Source: Hyperoplus lanceolatus (taxonomy: Eukaryota; Chordata; Actinopteri; Uranoscopiformes; Ammodytidae). Taken from it: 64,000 bases of DNA. The notes under the pieces were generated by a model. The model had not been told where the DNA came from. It was given only the letters and a program-made list of their open reading frames with translations, and made no database searches. Of this stretch, positions 48,101-59,410 are shown piece by piece. The stretch covers positions 20,073,501 to 20,137,500 of the forward strand of contig CM049414.1 of the NCBI GenBank assembly GCA_026929865.2, in the 5' to 3' direction. A program made the translations under genes and the position numbers. Each line of letters begins with the position of its first letter. The stretch's first letter is position 1.

Positions 48101-50809
48101 AAAAAAAAGTCGCCAGGGGGGCTGAAAAGTCGGTAAATATAGCGACAAAATCGCTAAGTTGGCAACACTACGAAAGTCCGACAGTCAAAAACTTTATATC
48201 TACAGATGCCCACAAGTCAGCTGCATCTTTTCAGATAGGCCACGCCCATTTACGTATAGGAATTTTTTCGCTACATAGCAAAAACTGTGTCAGTCACCAA
48301 AATATACTCCTCCTACAGTGTTTGCCCGACTTGGATGAAAGCAAAAGCATAATGCTCTACCGACTCCCATGAGCAAAAGTTATATAAAAAAAATGTCTAC
48401 GACCATCGGAAGACCAAACAGTAGCGCTTTAAAGATTAGCCTATTAGCTTCCTTGTAATACCTTGTACGTAAGTGATCATAAATCCAAAACTATACATCG
48501 TGTCAAGACAACATTTTAGAAATATGGTCGTACTGTCTGAACGAACATCCTCAAAAAAATCGCCAAAAGGGGGCGCCAAAAACACAAAAAGTATACCTCC
48601 TTATCCACTTGAGCATCTTTCTCTGCAATTCGTTTGCCTTTTGGTCTATTACTCCCAAACCGAACATCCCACATTCAAAAACTTTACACCCCGGATTCCG
48701 TGAAGCGAGGGGCCAGCGCCGCGGACCTCGACGCCCGATCCCGAGTCGCGCGGGAGGCTTGGCCCCCGTTCACAACTGCTTGCAGTTCTAGTTTTTATTG
48801 TATCATATTTGCCATATGTTCCATCCCAGGTGAAACAGAGAGCCGATGAATGCATTCTGGCTCTGGATAAACTCTCGGAAATCAACTCAGGGATACCAGT
48901 GCAAAATGTTTTGCAAACACAGTTTGACTGGAGCACGTTGGAGGTAACCTTTTTCATCAACTTTAGATTATTTGGTCTATTTTTAGAGAAATAATTTTTA
49001 ATTGAAAAGCAGCATCACAAGATATATTCAGAACTTAAAGGAGATACTGTATGTCAAACTGAAACTAGACATATTACAAGCTATTTTGAGCAAATACTAA
49101 AATCTGATTTTATTCATTTTCACATATGCATTCATATCAAGTAAATGACCATTGACAATGTATGTAAGATAAACCTCACTAAACCAGAAGAGAAAATAAT
49201 GTTGAATTTCACCAAACCAATCCTTTGGCCTAGGTTACAGCTGAGAGTAAACATTTCATTGTTCTTATCACTCCTCATCCATTTTCTCTGGTCTCTGCAC
49301 TAACAGAACTCCATGGATATGTGTAGAATAGCAGCAGTGGGCCATTCGTTCGGGGGAGCGACAGTGATCGAAGCTCTGTGCAAAGAGGTTAAATTCAAGT
49401 ATGTGGATTTACACTGTACATCTGGGCTTCTCCCATCATGTCTCCCTGTTTGTTATATTATGAACAATTTCCTATAAAATTTAAACAAGGATGTGCTCTA
49501 GGGTATCCTGTAATGACGTGTGAAAAAAAATATGTTTACCAATACCCTGTCAGTCATGTGTATCCTCTATGCGCTTCACAACAGCCTTCCCTGTAAACTC
49601 CATCAGGTGTGGCGTAGTGCTGGACGCATGGATGTTCCCTTTAGATGACGAGATCTTTCCCCGAGTGAAGCAGCCCATCTTCTTCATCAACTCAGAGAAG
49701 TTCCAGTGGGCCGGGAACATCAGCCGCATGAAGAAGCTGGACTCGGCTGTCATACCCAGGAAGATGATCACCATTAGGTAAAATGCTTTGAATTTGGTCT
49801 TGATTGGGTACAAAGCTTAGTGTGGTCGTTCCGTCCTCTGACCTCGTGGTGACGTTTTCCTTCATCAGAGGTACAGTCCACCAGAGTTTCCCAGACTTCA
49901 CCTTCCTGACGGGAAACTGGATCGGGAAGATGATGAAGCTGAAGGGAGAGATCGACCCCGAGCTAGCCATAGACCTCTGCAACCAAGCAACACTAGCCTT
50001 TCTGCAACGATCACTTGGTAACGATCACATTCCCCGCCAGTCATTTCTAGTATCTCACAGGTTTATCACGAGCCATTTAAGTCAGCAATTCTGGGGACTG
50101 CCATTCTGTCAAAACCATTTAATATCTCCTCATCGTCAGCTACTTGTCCATACTGTGTGTCTGCTGAAAAAAAATCCACCCTGCGTTCCAATCTCCATAC
50201 TTCCATACTATTTAGTATGCCAGAAAAAGATTTAGGATGTCCCAATACATGCACATTAATTGTAGTATGCTGAAAATACATAAATGCCCCACTAACCTAA
50301 CTCCAACCTCATTTTGGATTATTTCATCTTTATTAGTGACATTTCTCAACATAATGAAAAAAAATCTTTATCTGATTTTTTTTCCTCGCTCCTGTGGACC
50401 TACACATCTTCTGTACTTTAGTATGTAGTGTAGTAAAAAGAAAGTATGTGATTTGGAACGCAGGGCCAGTGTTAATACACTGCCTAGGCTCTGCCAGTTT
50501 ACTGAGCTAAGGTTGTTTATTGAGACCAGATTTATTTTTTTCAGCGTACAGAGTACTGACAGGTAGAGCTCATCAAGAGGAGAAATTCCGATTTTGATAA
50601 AAATTTATGTAAACAAGCATTGTCCAGAATCACTGACTCCAACTTTAAAAATGAATAAATGCTCATGTTCCATTCTCAATGATTCTCAAACCATTTTGGA
50701 TTCTGCAGGTCTAGACAAGAACTTTAACCAGTGGGACCCTCTAATTGATGGGCAAGATGAAAACCTCATTCAAGGAACTAATATTACTGTGCTTCAGTCT
50801 GCCATCTGA
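42132..50809 (+). CDS. pafah2: Platelet-activating factor acetylhydrolase 2, cytoplasmic
   Basis: Hydrolyses the sn-2 acetyl or oxidised short acyl chain of PAF and related phospholipids; a cytoplasmic, membrane-associated antioxidant enzyme. Ten coding exons: 42132-42227, 42724-42874, 43275-43368, 43488-43556, 46137-46308, 48830-48943, 49307-49398, 49607-49777, 49869-50017 and 50709-50809, giving 402 residues. The N-terminus MGTSCS is an N-myristoylation signal, as in mammalian PAFAH2, and there is no secretion signal, which excludes the plasma enzyme PLA2G7. Alpha/beta-hydrolase landmarks: [15 protein letters not shown], the nucleophile elbow GHSFGG (Ser246), LDAWMFP (Asp269) and GTVHQSF (His324). 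Spacings 23 and 55 equal those of the human triad as I recall it. The ATG lies in an exon starting at 42100 after TTTGACAG. Introns 4 and 5 are inflated by nested transposons. Confidence 0.97.
44309..45780. mobile_element. Inverted-repeat DNA element hosting another element
   Basis: The left end TTAAAGGTCACATATTATGC and the right end, whose complement reads TTAAAGCTCACATATTATAC, form near-perfect inverted termini. No transposase was found. A run of about 22 C lies at 44447-44468. The second element at 44786-45729 lies inside it. The outer target duplication is unclear (possibly TGTCT-like). It lies in intron 4 of pafah2. Confidence 0.65.
44786..45729. mobile_element. 944-bp inverted-repeat element with GTGACAACCAACCCC motifs
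   Basis: Ends GGGGAGAACGGGG and CCCCGTTCTCCCC are perfect 13-bp inverted repeats flanked by TA on both sides (44784-44785, 45730-45731), as in Tc1/mariner-type insertion. The interior repeats GTGACAACCAACCCC-type words in both orientations, including a hairpin pair at about 44976-45030. No transposase was seen. Confidence 0.8.
45790..45925 (+). repeat. Retroposon 3-prime tail
   Basis: GCCCCTGTAAAGCACTTTGA then ATGGCCTTGTCTGAATTGTG and AATAAACTTTCCTTGCC, a short-repeat-ended non-LTR or SINE tail. A closer-to-consensus copy lies at 62640-62815. Confidence 0.6.
46620..48800. repeat. Large unclassified percomorph repeat
   Basis: Starts GGGGGCCAAGCCCGAGAAGG. Contains repeated near-copies of a paragraph such as GACAGTCAAAAACTTTATAT and GGGGGCGCCAAAA, without coding capacity. 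It is interrupted by a hAT-like element (47571-48171), and its far end comes within about 40 bp of the pafah2 acceptor at 48829. It makes up most of intron 5. Confidence 0.6.
47571..48171. mobile_element. About 600-bp hAT-like non-autonomous element
   Basis: Perfect terminal inverted repeats AGTGTTGCCAACT/AGTTGGCAACACT. An 8-bp duplication with one difference flanks it (AAAAGTCC at 47563-47570, GAAAGTCC at 48172-48179). Subterminal AAGTCGCTA/AGTCGCCAG words recur in both ends. There is no transposase. It splits the larger repeat at 46620-48800 and so is younger. Confidence 0.82.
50085..50645 (+). repeat. Dispersed intronic repeat, copy C, split by a MITE
   Basis: Same family as 12855-13165 and 36925-37110: CTGTCAAAACC, TGTCCATACTGTGTG, AATCCA, then after the inserted element CCAGTGTTAATACACTGCCT and AGGCTCTG, ending near AGCATTGTCCAGAATCACTG. 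It lies in the last intron of pafah2. Confidence 0.65.
50179..50465. mobile_element. 287-bp MITE with CCA duplication
   Basis: Ends CCCTGCGTTCCAA and TTGGAACGCAGGG are perfect inverted repeats, with ATACTT/AAGTAT words inside. CCA precedes (50176-50178) and follows (50466-50468). The related repeat at 12855-13165 has a single CCA at this point (ATCCAGTG), showing the empty site. The 3-bp duplication suggests a PIF/Harbinger-like origin, although the target is not TWA. Confidence 0.85.
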
Positions 50810-51293
50810 ACTGCCTCAGCATACCCTACTGAAGATATATGGGACTGTGTAGCAGTCAGCTGAATTTCAACTTGTGTGGGAGTCGGTGGAACGACCCAAA
50901 ATGTCAAGCCAAGGCCTGATAATGGATAGGAAAGATCTCTACTCTTCCCAAGGAAAGAACTTTTTTCAAAAACTCAGGGGAAAAGTGTTTGTTACATGAG
51001 GTTTGAATGTCTCAGAAGAGCAGCTGAACACTTCTTCCTTCCACTGATGGTGTCATCTTAACTCAAACAAGCAGTTTCTTAGAGTAATGATCATCATCTT
51101 CATCTTAAATAATTGTAATGCATTTCAAACAAATACTGGTATGTCTCTTTGGATGTGATTTTCCAGCAGTGACAAGCTACACTACGACTGCAGTGTGAAT
51201 TTGTGATGAGGCCTATAATAACAATTTTAATCGTATCCAACCAATGGTAACAATGGTTACTGTTAGAAAAACACTTATTTAAGATGATTATGC

Positions 51294-51907
51294 CAGTGGT
51301 TCTCAATTATTTTCCGTCATGCCCCCCCTAGGGGACAGAATTTTTTTCGCGGCCCCCCCAAATTAAAATACTATTGAGAACCTGCTAATATTTATTTATC
51401 TGTACAAAACCACTGTATGAGTTTCTGGCACGAGCATTCTGCATGCAATCACCTTATTATCAAATTAGATAACAAACATTAGCTGAGATAACTTTTGCAG
51501 CAAAACAATTCAAAGCTCAATTTATTGTAACATTTAAAGAAGACTACTCAGTCTGTGTGAATTTCAGGACAGAGAAACAAGAGCAAATGATTAACTGAGG
51601 TTTGCATTGCATTCAAAACATGTTGAACCTGTAAACATAGTTAAGGTGGTGTTTTTTTATTATTATAGGCCAATAGGCCTTTTGTGATGCGATGACCTAT
51701 AATTCATTAATGTTATTATTAGTCTACTTGCTTGATTTCTTTTTAAATAGCCAACAGAGACACATGTGGACATTTATTTACTGCAAATCGCGGCCTTTCG
51801 TGCGGATATGGCCATACACATGCACACGTCGCGCTTGCTAGCACTTACCTTTTTTTTTGGTCAGTTGGAAATCAAGGTAGGCCGCGCCCCCCATTTGAGA
51901 AGCACTG
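51294..51907. mobile_element. 614-bp hAT-like non-autonomous element
   Basis: CAGTGGTTCTCAA at the left and TTGAGAAGCACTG at the right are inverted termini. An 8-bp duplication with one difference flanks it (GATTATGC 51286-51293, GATTAAGC 51908-51915). GC-rich GCCCCCCC words lie next to both ends. No transposase. It lies about 0.5 kb past the pafah2 stop, possibly in the 3-prime UTR. Confidence 0.85.
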
Positions 51908-53114
51908 GATTAAGCTAACCAAGAAAGTATACTAAATGTACTCATCTTTATTGAACATAGGACCACACCAATAAATCGGCATCATGGGGCTACAAACACT
52001 AAAAGGTGGCATTATGATACAATATGAATAACTCAGTCCTGTTCATCCCAGGTTCACGTCATGTAACAGCCTTCTACTTACTGTTGGAAATATCTTCCAT
52101 TTATACACATCAACTAAATAAATCTGGTTTATATATATATATATACACACAAGTAATTTTTGTGGAAACTCATTTAAGCAGCTAGTCCTTGGTTTAGATG
52201 GCTAAAAGTAAAGCGTTTGAATGATATGTTTTTATAAACCACTAAACTTTATCAGTTTCATAACAAAAAAAATACTTTTCTAATTTCTCTATAAAGGCTT
52301 AACATTTCAAATGTCAATTCCTAGGGCAGTTTTGAGATTGAAAATGTCTGTCCTGTTTATAATCTAACATTGTTGAATAAATTTCCACTGAATCAAACTG
52401 ACCAATCAAATTCTGATAATGTTTACTTGCAGTAAATACTGTCAAGATTATTTAATAGTACAAAAATATATAATTATATCACATTGAAGAACTACCTGCG
52501 TAGAGTAAAACTTGTTCTAGTTAGTCACGAGACGTTATTTCTCATCAAAATGGGTTAAACTACTCCAGACAATGGGGAAGGGAAAGCATGAGTCATCTCC
52601 ATAGATCTTGTGATATTTATTATGCCAACATAAATATTTCTTCAACGCATGCATAAATCCACACAAAATACAGAAAACTTTTTTTTTTTCTTAACGGCTG
52701 CATTTCACCTCAAACTGCCATTCAATTCAGGCTTTAAGATTCACCAAAAGATATGGTACTTGGTACTAATAATTACAGGGCAGATTATCAGAACAGACCA
52801 TCTGTAACACAACAGTGCTGCAGGTAACACCGTGCAAGCACAAAAAAACTCCTAAAGTATTGACAATTACTGTTATAAGGCACCTTTAACCAGATAGTTG
52901 GATTTCAATAGGAACGAGGAGTAAGCCACTGGGCCAAAGAATGAAGACGACTTGCCAGGTCGATACACTAAATCAAGACTGCCATTGAGCAAGGAACACA
53001 TCAGAAAGAAAAGAAAAACTGAACTTGAACCTGTTCTAGAACGTAAAGCTTCAGCAGTTAATACAGTTCCATTAGAGTTGTGTGATAAAGTCACATGAAG
53101 ACATCAGAAGGTTG
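51908..53114. other. Convergent spacer of pafah2 and the acidic gene
   Basis: No exon seen. AT-rich, with a short (TA)n at about 52131. AATAAA-type signals for both genes could lie here, but none is decisive. Confidence 0.45.
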
Positions 53115-54080
53115 TTACTCCTCTGGCTGCTCCTCAAAAGGAAGAATAGAAGCAGAACCCTCACTGATTAGCAGAGAAAGATGAGTTATCTTTGACCACT
53201 GGGCTTCTGAAAAAGGTAGAGAGAATTTTTTTGATATTGTATGCAACTCGTATAGAAATATTTGATATAAAACCCTGTAGAGGAAAGGCATGCAGAAAAC
53301 ATGCAAGTGATGGAGATAAGAATGAATGTGAAGTGCAGGTAAAAGGAACTCCCTGAGCATTTTAATGACAGACATGTATAGCTTTCAATGGTAAGCATTA
53401 TGTTCTTTACATTATATTAATTCATTTGATGTATCCCACTAATACTTCATGCTTCAGTTGTTAAATTTCACCCATACCAGTATCATTCATACATCAATTC
53501 TTAAAAGCATCCCTTACCATAACTGTCATCAGAAGAAGATGATGCTGATGATGTTTCCTCCTCAGGTACACTATCGCTTAAATCCTGGAAAATCATCCAC
53601 AAATACAGATCATTAGCATGTCAACATGTGCACCACAATCCTTGCTCAAAGTATTTTCCTGGTTTTGATGGCATCAGGTATTGTACTTCCAAACCCACTT
53701 GATTCAGTCGAGTGGGTTAGGGTTAGGCAAAGCAGATTACTGAAATACCAATATCTGATTTTAACTGTTGTAGCAAAGTCAGCTGCTCTTGTGCCTTCTG
53801 AATGTTCAGATGAATCATTGTAGGGAGTGACATCTTTGTGCTGACTGACATTTGTTCCGACATCTACTGCACTACAGGCCATGTAAGCTGTGTTACTTCC
53901 TCTTAGGTGAACCTTAGTCTGGCATGACCACTTCCGCCAGCGTCTATTCGCTTGCGGCGGCAAGCTACGCAGCCCTGACGCAGCCCCCTCCTTTTCCGGT
54001 TGCTGGCTTTACCCTATTGTGATCCCCCTCAAATTCGGAAACAATTCGCTCACAGTCAACCCGTGTGCTTATGTGCAGCG

Positions 54081-54136
<56 letters not shown>

Positions 54137-57100
54137 GTGTGAGAAGTCACATTACTGTAGACAGAAATAAAGTGTGGCAATACTTAATAATATTGGCGGC
54201 GGTGGTCCGGGACACAGCCTAGCCTAGCTGTCCAACTTCATTGTACAACTACCCCCGGGCAGAAATACCCTCATAAACTCTGGAAAATGAAGCGTGGGGG
54301 TTTGAATTGAGCACCGGACCTTATAACCAGCTAGATTAAGATCCGCCGTTCCCTTTCTTTGGTGAATTAGGGACTAAGCAGCGGTGTTTTAGCGACGGGG
54401 AAAGATTCCAACGGCTTCCACTATCACCTAGCAACTCTTACGGCTACTTGCTGCAGTTGGTGTAGCGCTCACAACGTCAAAACCCTGTTCTGCCAGTAAA
54501 CAGACGGACTACGGCTCTGACTACAGCGATAGGAGGTGGTGACATAAGTTCTCGAATGCTAAAAATTCTACTCGACCGCCGTAGCCTTGCCTCTCAACCA
54601 CCGATGATAATGTTACCAGAGATAACACTACATGGCTAGTTAACTCCGGTTAAGTTATCCCGTGAGCTCCTCGGGGGCTAAAATGTATGGTGTCTTGACA
54701 TGCTGGTTAGAAAGCAACACACTATGTATATTCCTTTTGTCTTTAATAGTTTTTGTGTGGCGTTTGCGGGTTTAGCCATTTCTCTGACAGTCTCTGGACG
54801 TGAAGACGTTCCATCAAAATAAGTCCCCCCCCGGCACTATTTTGCAGGACACCGCTGCTGCTTCCCGGGGTTAGCCCCGCCCTAGATGATTGTGATTGGT
54901 TTAAGCAAATACAAACAGGCTAGCCCAGTTTCCCCCGGTTTCCCCACCCGAATAGACGGCTCTAAACAGAGTGCTTCCAGACCATACTACTTGCTGTAGT
55001 TTGGTCTGGCTTTGCGAGACTAGGTGAACCTGAACCTACACAGCATTTTATAAGGTGTACTGTTTATGCATAGCAATATGCACAGCACCCCCCCCCCCCC
55101 GATGTCTGTGCAAACACACGCATTCAAACATCAGAGGCATCGTTTTTTTGCCCCTGGGTGCAATCATAGTTACCTCTGTTTGTTGGGGGGGTGTATACAG
55201 CTGCTCCCCATCCTCTGTTTTAGATTCTTGTTGTGGGTCTAGAAGGACAAGGAGGAATCAGTACAATCAGACTTCAAACCAGCTGAATATGGTCTGTTTC
55301 TGAAAGTCAAAACTATGTTAACACAATGTGTGTAATTGTGAATATTTAGAATCAGTAGTAACATTCCTATGTGGCCCCTTATTTAAATGTATATTTAATA
55401 CATTTATTTAGGCTATAAATGTATGTAGGCTATAAATGGCCTGGCTGGCACATCAAGTGGGATACCTGTGCAAATTTCTGTCAGACAGATATCCCTGACA
55501 AGGCAGGTCACCTCTTCCACCATGGCACTCTAAAAAGCAACAAAGGCAGCATTCAGAATTCTGTGATTTATTGATTTGGTTTTCTCATTTTAGAATTGTG
55601 TTTATTCATCTCTATTATATTACCAAGTGTGTACAGGGGACTGTGTGGGCGTGTGCCTCAGTGTCAGACAGCAGAACTGTGAACACAGAAACAAATATGA
55701 TATGTTGTCACATAAAATATCTTTACTACTATAAAGAATGTTAATAAACAGTCATGATGACAGAAACAAACCAGAGGGTTCATCTTCGTGAAGAGCAGAG
55801 GTCTCGTCTCCATTCTTTGAGTTATTCTAAAACAGAACACATCACCAATAACAGACGCCACAGCTTCCTCTGATACAGACTTTATCAATGAAAACAATAT
55901 ATTTAAAGAAATACGGTAAGTTTTTAATTTTTATTTTTTTTGCATTTGACAGAAATTGGGTTCTACCGTACCTCGTTATGCATGCCCTCATCCTGTAGGG
56001 AAATGTCCCCTACTTGTACTTCATGCTCCGATGGGGCTTCTGTGAAGACATTCACTGTCACACTCCATATCTACTCCACATCCTCACTGAACATTATGTG
56101 ACAACACACCAGGAAGTACACAGCATGACTTGTCGGAACTAAGACAACCGATCAACAACTGTTTCTTAGACCAGGCCGATGAGTAGTTTTACAGCCAGTG
56201 GTGAGTGAATTAGACACACTTCCTTATATAAAAACATCTTAAATTTTAGATTATCAACCCAAGCCTGTAGTATTTATCATCCCACATCCAACGGTTGTTA
56301 TTATCATAATGTGTTAGAAATTACTCACCAGTTAATTGTTCATGAGGAAGCTCACTACAAGGAAGTAGTGATTCATTTTGGACCTAAAATATATGAAATT
56401 TCATATACAACGAAGAACCACAACACACATGGGTACAATTGTATATGTTTGATGACAGAGGGACTACACACTTTTATTGTTACTGTAACTGCTTCCAAGT
56501 TGATACAAACTCAAAACTTTCCATGTTTATCAGTTTTCTTGATGAATTACATTCCACAACACCAGTCAATTCTCAACAGTATTATGGCCATACTCAATCT
56601 CAGTTTTTCTCTAGCTAAAATCTGTTTATCCAAAAATGTATTTCAGTCCTTTCGCTTGTTTTTCATATCAATGATAAGCTACTGTGAATGCAGCACACAA
56701 CTTCAAGCCGATTTATACATTAGAAGTATTCCAGCCATTGGTAGGCTGTTAATGGGAATGCTTTCAATGATACTGTGCAACAAAGCTTAAAACTCAGAAT
56801 GAAAACACTGCAGATGCATAAACTTGATATGGGGAAACTGTGTGATGCAAATTACCATTTCCTCTGGTGTCACACTGCTGGGAAAATGATCTGTAGCACC
56901 AGTGACTTTAACGCCACTTGCGTCATTTGGATCTGCAGTGCAAAAGGAAAAAGCATCAATAACACAATACATACTCAGAACTAATGCTTCACCCACTTCT
57001 GTTGACTATAACAGCAGTGCTGTGATTAGATTGATTCAAGTTCTGTGGTGCAGCACACTGTTGTGCAGTAGCCATTGAAGTCTGTTACCTGTGCAGACAT

Positions 57101-59338
57101 CTATCAAACAGGCCTCTTCAACAGTGAATGTCACCACTACAACTTCTTCAGCCTGAACAGTAATACAAAATAAAAATAAACATTTCACGTTAGATGTTAT
57201 GAGTTTGGCGGTTTGATTTTAGAATTGTGTAGATTCTATCTAATATATTACCGAGTGTTGAAGTGGAGCTGTGCAGGTGTGTGGCTCAGTGGCTGCAGCG
57301 TCAGTGTCAGATGGCAGGGCTGCTGATACAAAGGTAGATGGACTTGGATACACAACTTATTTGTTACCCAAAGGCTCCAGAGAGCTCACTTGCTTATGAA
57401 AAGAAATGTATATATTTTACTGTGTTTTGTGCCCCCAACTAAGGTTAGGGGATAGGGCCTTCAAGGCAGGCTCTGTTGCGGGCATAAAACACCATTGAGC
57501 ATATTTTACACTACGTGCTTCGATAATTTATTCCAAAAAGGTATTATTTACACAGTATGTACAAATAATTTCAAAGGAAAGGGAAAAAGACTAAACAATA
57601 AACCAACAATTCAACTTTGCAAACAATTAGATGTTAATATTTTTAAACCTGTATAAGCATCCTCGTGATGAGCCAAGGTCTCCTCTTCAGTCATCAAGTC
57701 AATCTAAAAAACAAACAGTTTATCCATAAGTGTCCTGAGGGCGACATGCAATACTACTGTCCAAAATACCATATTTTTATAAAATTACCTCGACATGCGT
57801 GGTAACAGATGGCACCTCTTCCGTTGGGACGCCATCCACAGCTTCAATTTCCTGCTCTGGAGGAGCATCTATAAAAGGCAATCACAATTTGAGAAATTTT
57901 TTTGGATGACCAAATGTATATCTTATATAACTATAACTACTTTTTACCTATGGGCTTTAAAAGGACAGATGCATAACTATTTTCTGTCTCTGTTTTTAGG
58001 CCAATGTGATAGCTTTCCTTAAAAACTGTGCAATATGTGCTTAACTATTCATTCCAAAAGAGGGTAATTTCTTTTTTTTTTTTACACACCAGCAGAGGTG
58101 GGTAGTAGCACGCTACATTTACAATGTTACAAATACTTGAGGGACTTTTTGAATAAATTGTAGTTTTATTGGAACATACTTTTACATGAGTATATATTTG
58201 AAGAAACAACGGTACTTTTACGACGTTCAATTTGGCTACGTGACGGTCATTACTTAATTTTTTTATAACCTGCAAGATATATTTCTATAAACTCAGTACT
58301 TGTAAACTTGAGTACTTAAGTAGTCTTTTCACTGCATACTTTTGTACTTTTACTCAAGTAATTATCTTTAAGAGAATTTTTACTTGAGTTATTACTATCT
58401 TAAACAGTACTTTTACTTGAGTAAATGTGTTGGCTACTCTACCCACCTCTGCACACCAGTATGTACGAATAGATTCAAAGGAAAGGGAAAATGACCAAAG
58501 AAAGTTCATTAAAATTAACAATTCAACTTTGCAAACAATTAGATGTTATAATCAAACCTGAATAAGCATCCTCGTGATGAGCCGAGGTCTCCTCTTCAGT
58601 CATCAAGTCACTCTAAAAAATAAAATAAAAAGTTTATCCATAAGTGACCGAGGGCTTTGGCTATTGCATATGACAATTTAGTGCTCAGTCATCTGTATGT
58701 TAAATATTCTGAATGAGAAAACAAAAAGACAAAGATGCATAACTACCATCTATACTGTATTTCCATGACATTACCTCCTCATGTATGGTAACACATGGGT
58801 CCTCTTCCGTTGGGATGCCATCCACAGCTTCAATTTCCTGCTCTGTAAGAGCATCTATGAAAACAATTTCAGAAGGTACGCAATATAACAATTTACGTTA
58901 TTTTAGATGACCAAATCTATTTCTACCGGCAATAATTACATTTGCTGAGTGTGACTTTAACTGCTTTTTATCTATTTGCTATGCATCCCATTTTTCTGCC
59001 TCTCTTTTTAGATAAACAACAGTGAAATAGCTTTCCTTTGCCAGATAATTGCATAACCTATGACTACTCTGTGTGAGTGTTGCATGGTTAGAATGACAAA
59101 TTCCTCACCAGACGTAGAAAGAACACAGGAGGGTTGACCCACTTCAGTCTGAATCTACAAGATGACAAAAGACACAAGTAAAACCACAGAATCACAAACT
59201 CATGTCCTAGCAAGTATTTCACACCATGATTGTTTTTTCGTTTTTTTCAAAATGTATTTTCTGAAATATTGAGCACTAAAAGACCAAACAGAAAACCACT
59301 AAGTGATTTGAGATGAGCTGTACCTCATCCCCATTCAT
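53115..59338 (-). CDS. Unrecognised acidic multi-exon protein with repeated exons (5-prime end missing)
   Basis: Seventeen exons: 59324-59338, 59109-59148, 58775-58854, 58558-58612, 57789-57868, 57649-57703, 57252-57322, 57089-57152, 56856-56932, 56329-56383, 55972-56039, 55772-55826, 55624-55676, 55466-55529, 55174-55238, 53518-53584 and 53115-53206. All have AG/GT borders, and phases alternate 0-to-1 and 1-to-0. The total is 1056 nt, 351 codons plus stop, with no internal stop. The product is Glu/Asp/Ser/Thr-rich with no visible domain or membrane segment in this part; it ends PFEEQPEE. Exons recur: DLMTEEETxAHHEDAYxG twice with a relative ending ALHEDEPSG, EQEIEAVDGxPTEE twice, SDT-type exons twice, and exons ending xCTG twice. 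The first listed exon (MNGDE) follows a strong polypyrimidine acceptor, so at least one upstream exon is missing. Donors GTTTGT and GTTTAA are weak. The family is unknown to me and the function is not inferred. Confidence 0.8.
53915..55022. mobile_element. 1.1-kb inverted-repeat element with 9-bp duplication
   Basis: TAGTCTGGCATGACC at the left; the complement of the right end reads TAGTCTCGCAAAGCCAGACC. GGTGAACCT flanks both sides (53906-53914 and 55023-55031). A 9-bp duplication suggests a Mutator-like origin, but an 8-bp hAT reading with a shared base is possible. It holds a CA microsatellite and no recognisable transposase. It explains the long penultimate intron of the acidic gene. Confidence 0.7.
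54090..54134 (+). repeat. (CA)22 microsatellite
   Basis: Uninterrupted CA tract within the 1.1-kb element, preceded by a short CT run. Confidence 0.97.
58093..58451. mobile_element. 359-bp hAT non-autonomous element
   Basis: CAGAGGTGGGTAG and CTACCCACCTCTG termini with a perfect 8-bp duplication CACACCAG (58085-58092 and 58452-58459). Rich in ACTTTTACTTGAGTA-type words. It lies in an intron of the acidic gene, within one unit of its tandem exon duplication. Its ends resemble those of the larger element at 60279-63070. Confidence 0.93.
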
Positions 59339-59410
59339 CTAAAAAAAAAAAAAATAAAAAATTACCGAACATATGAATACATACTTTGAGTTAACCCTTC
59401 CATTCTCCTT

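Noticed and set aside
42132-50809. Possible PLA2G7 (plasma PAF acetylhydrolase)
   Set aside because: No signal peptide; the N-terminus is a myristoylation motif and the triad spacing equals PAFAH2.
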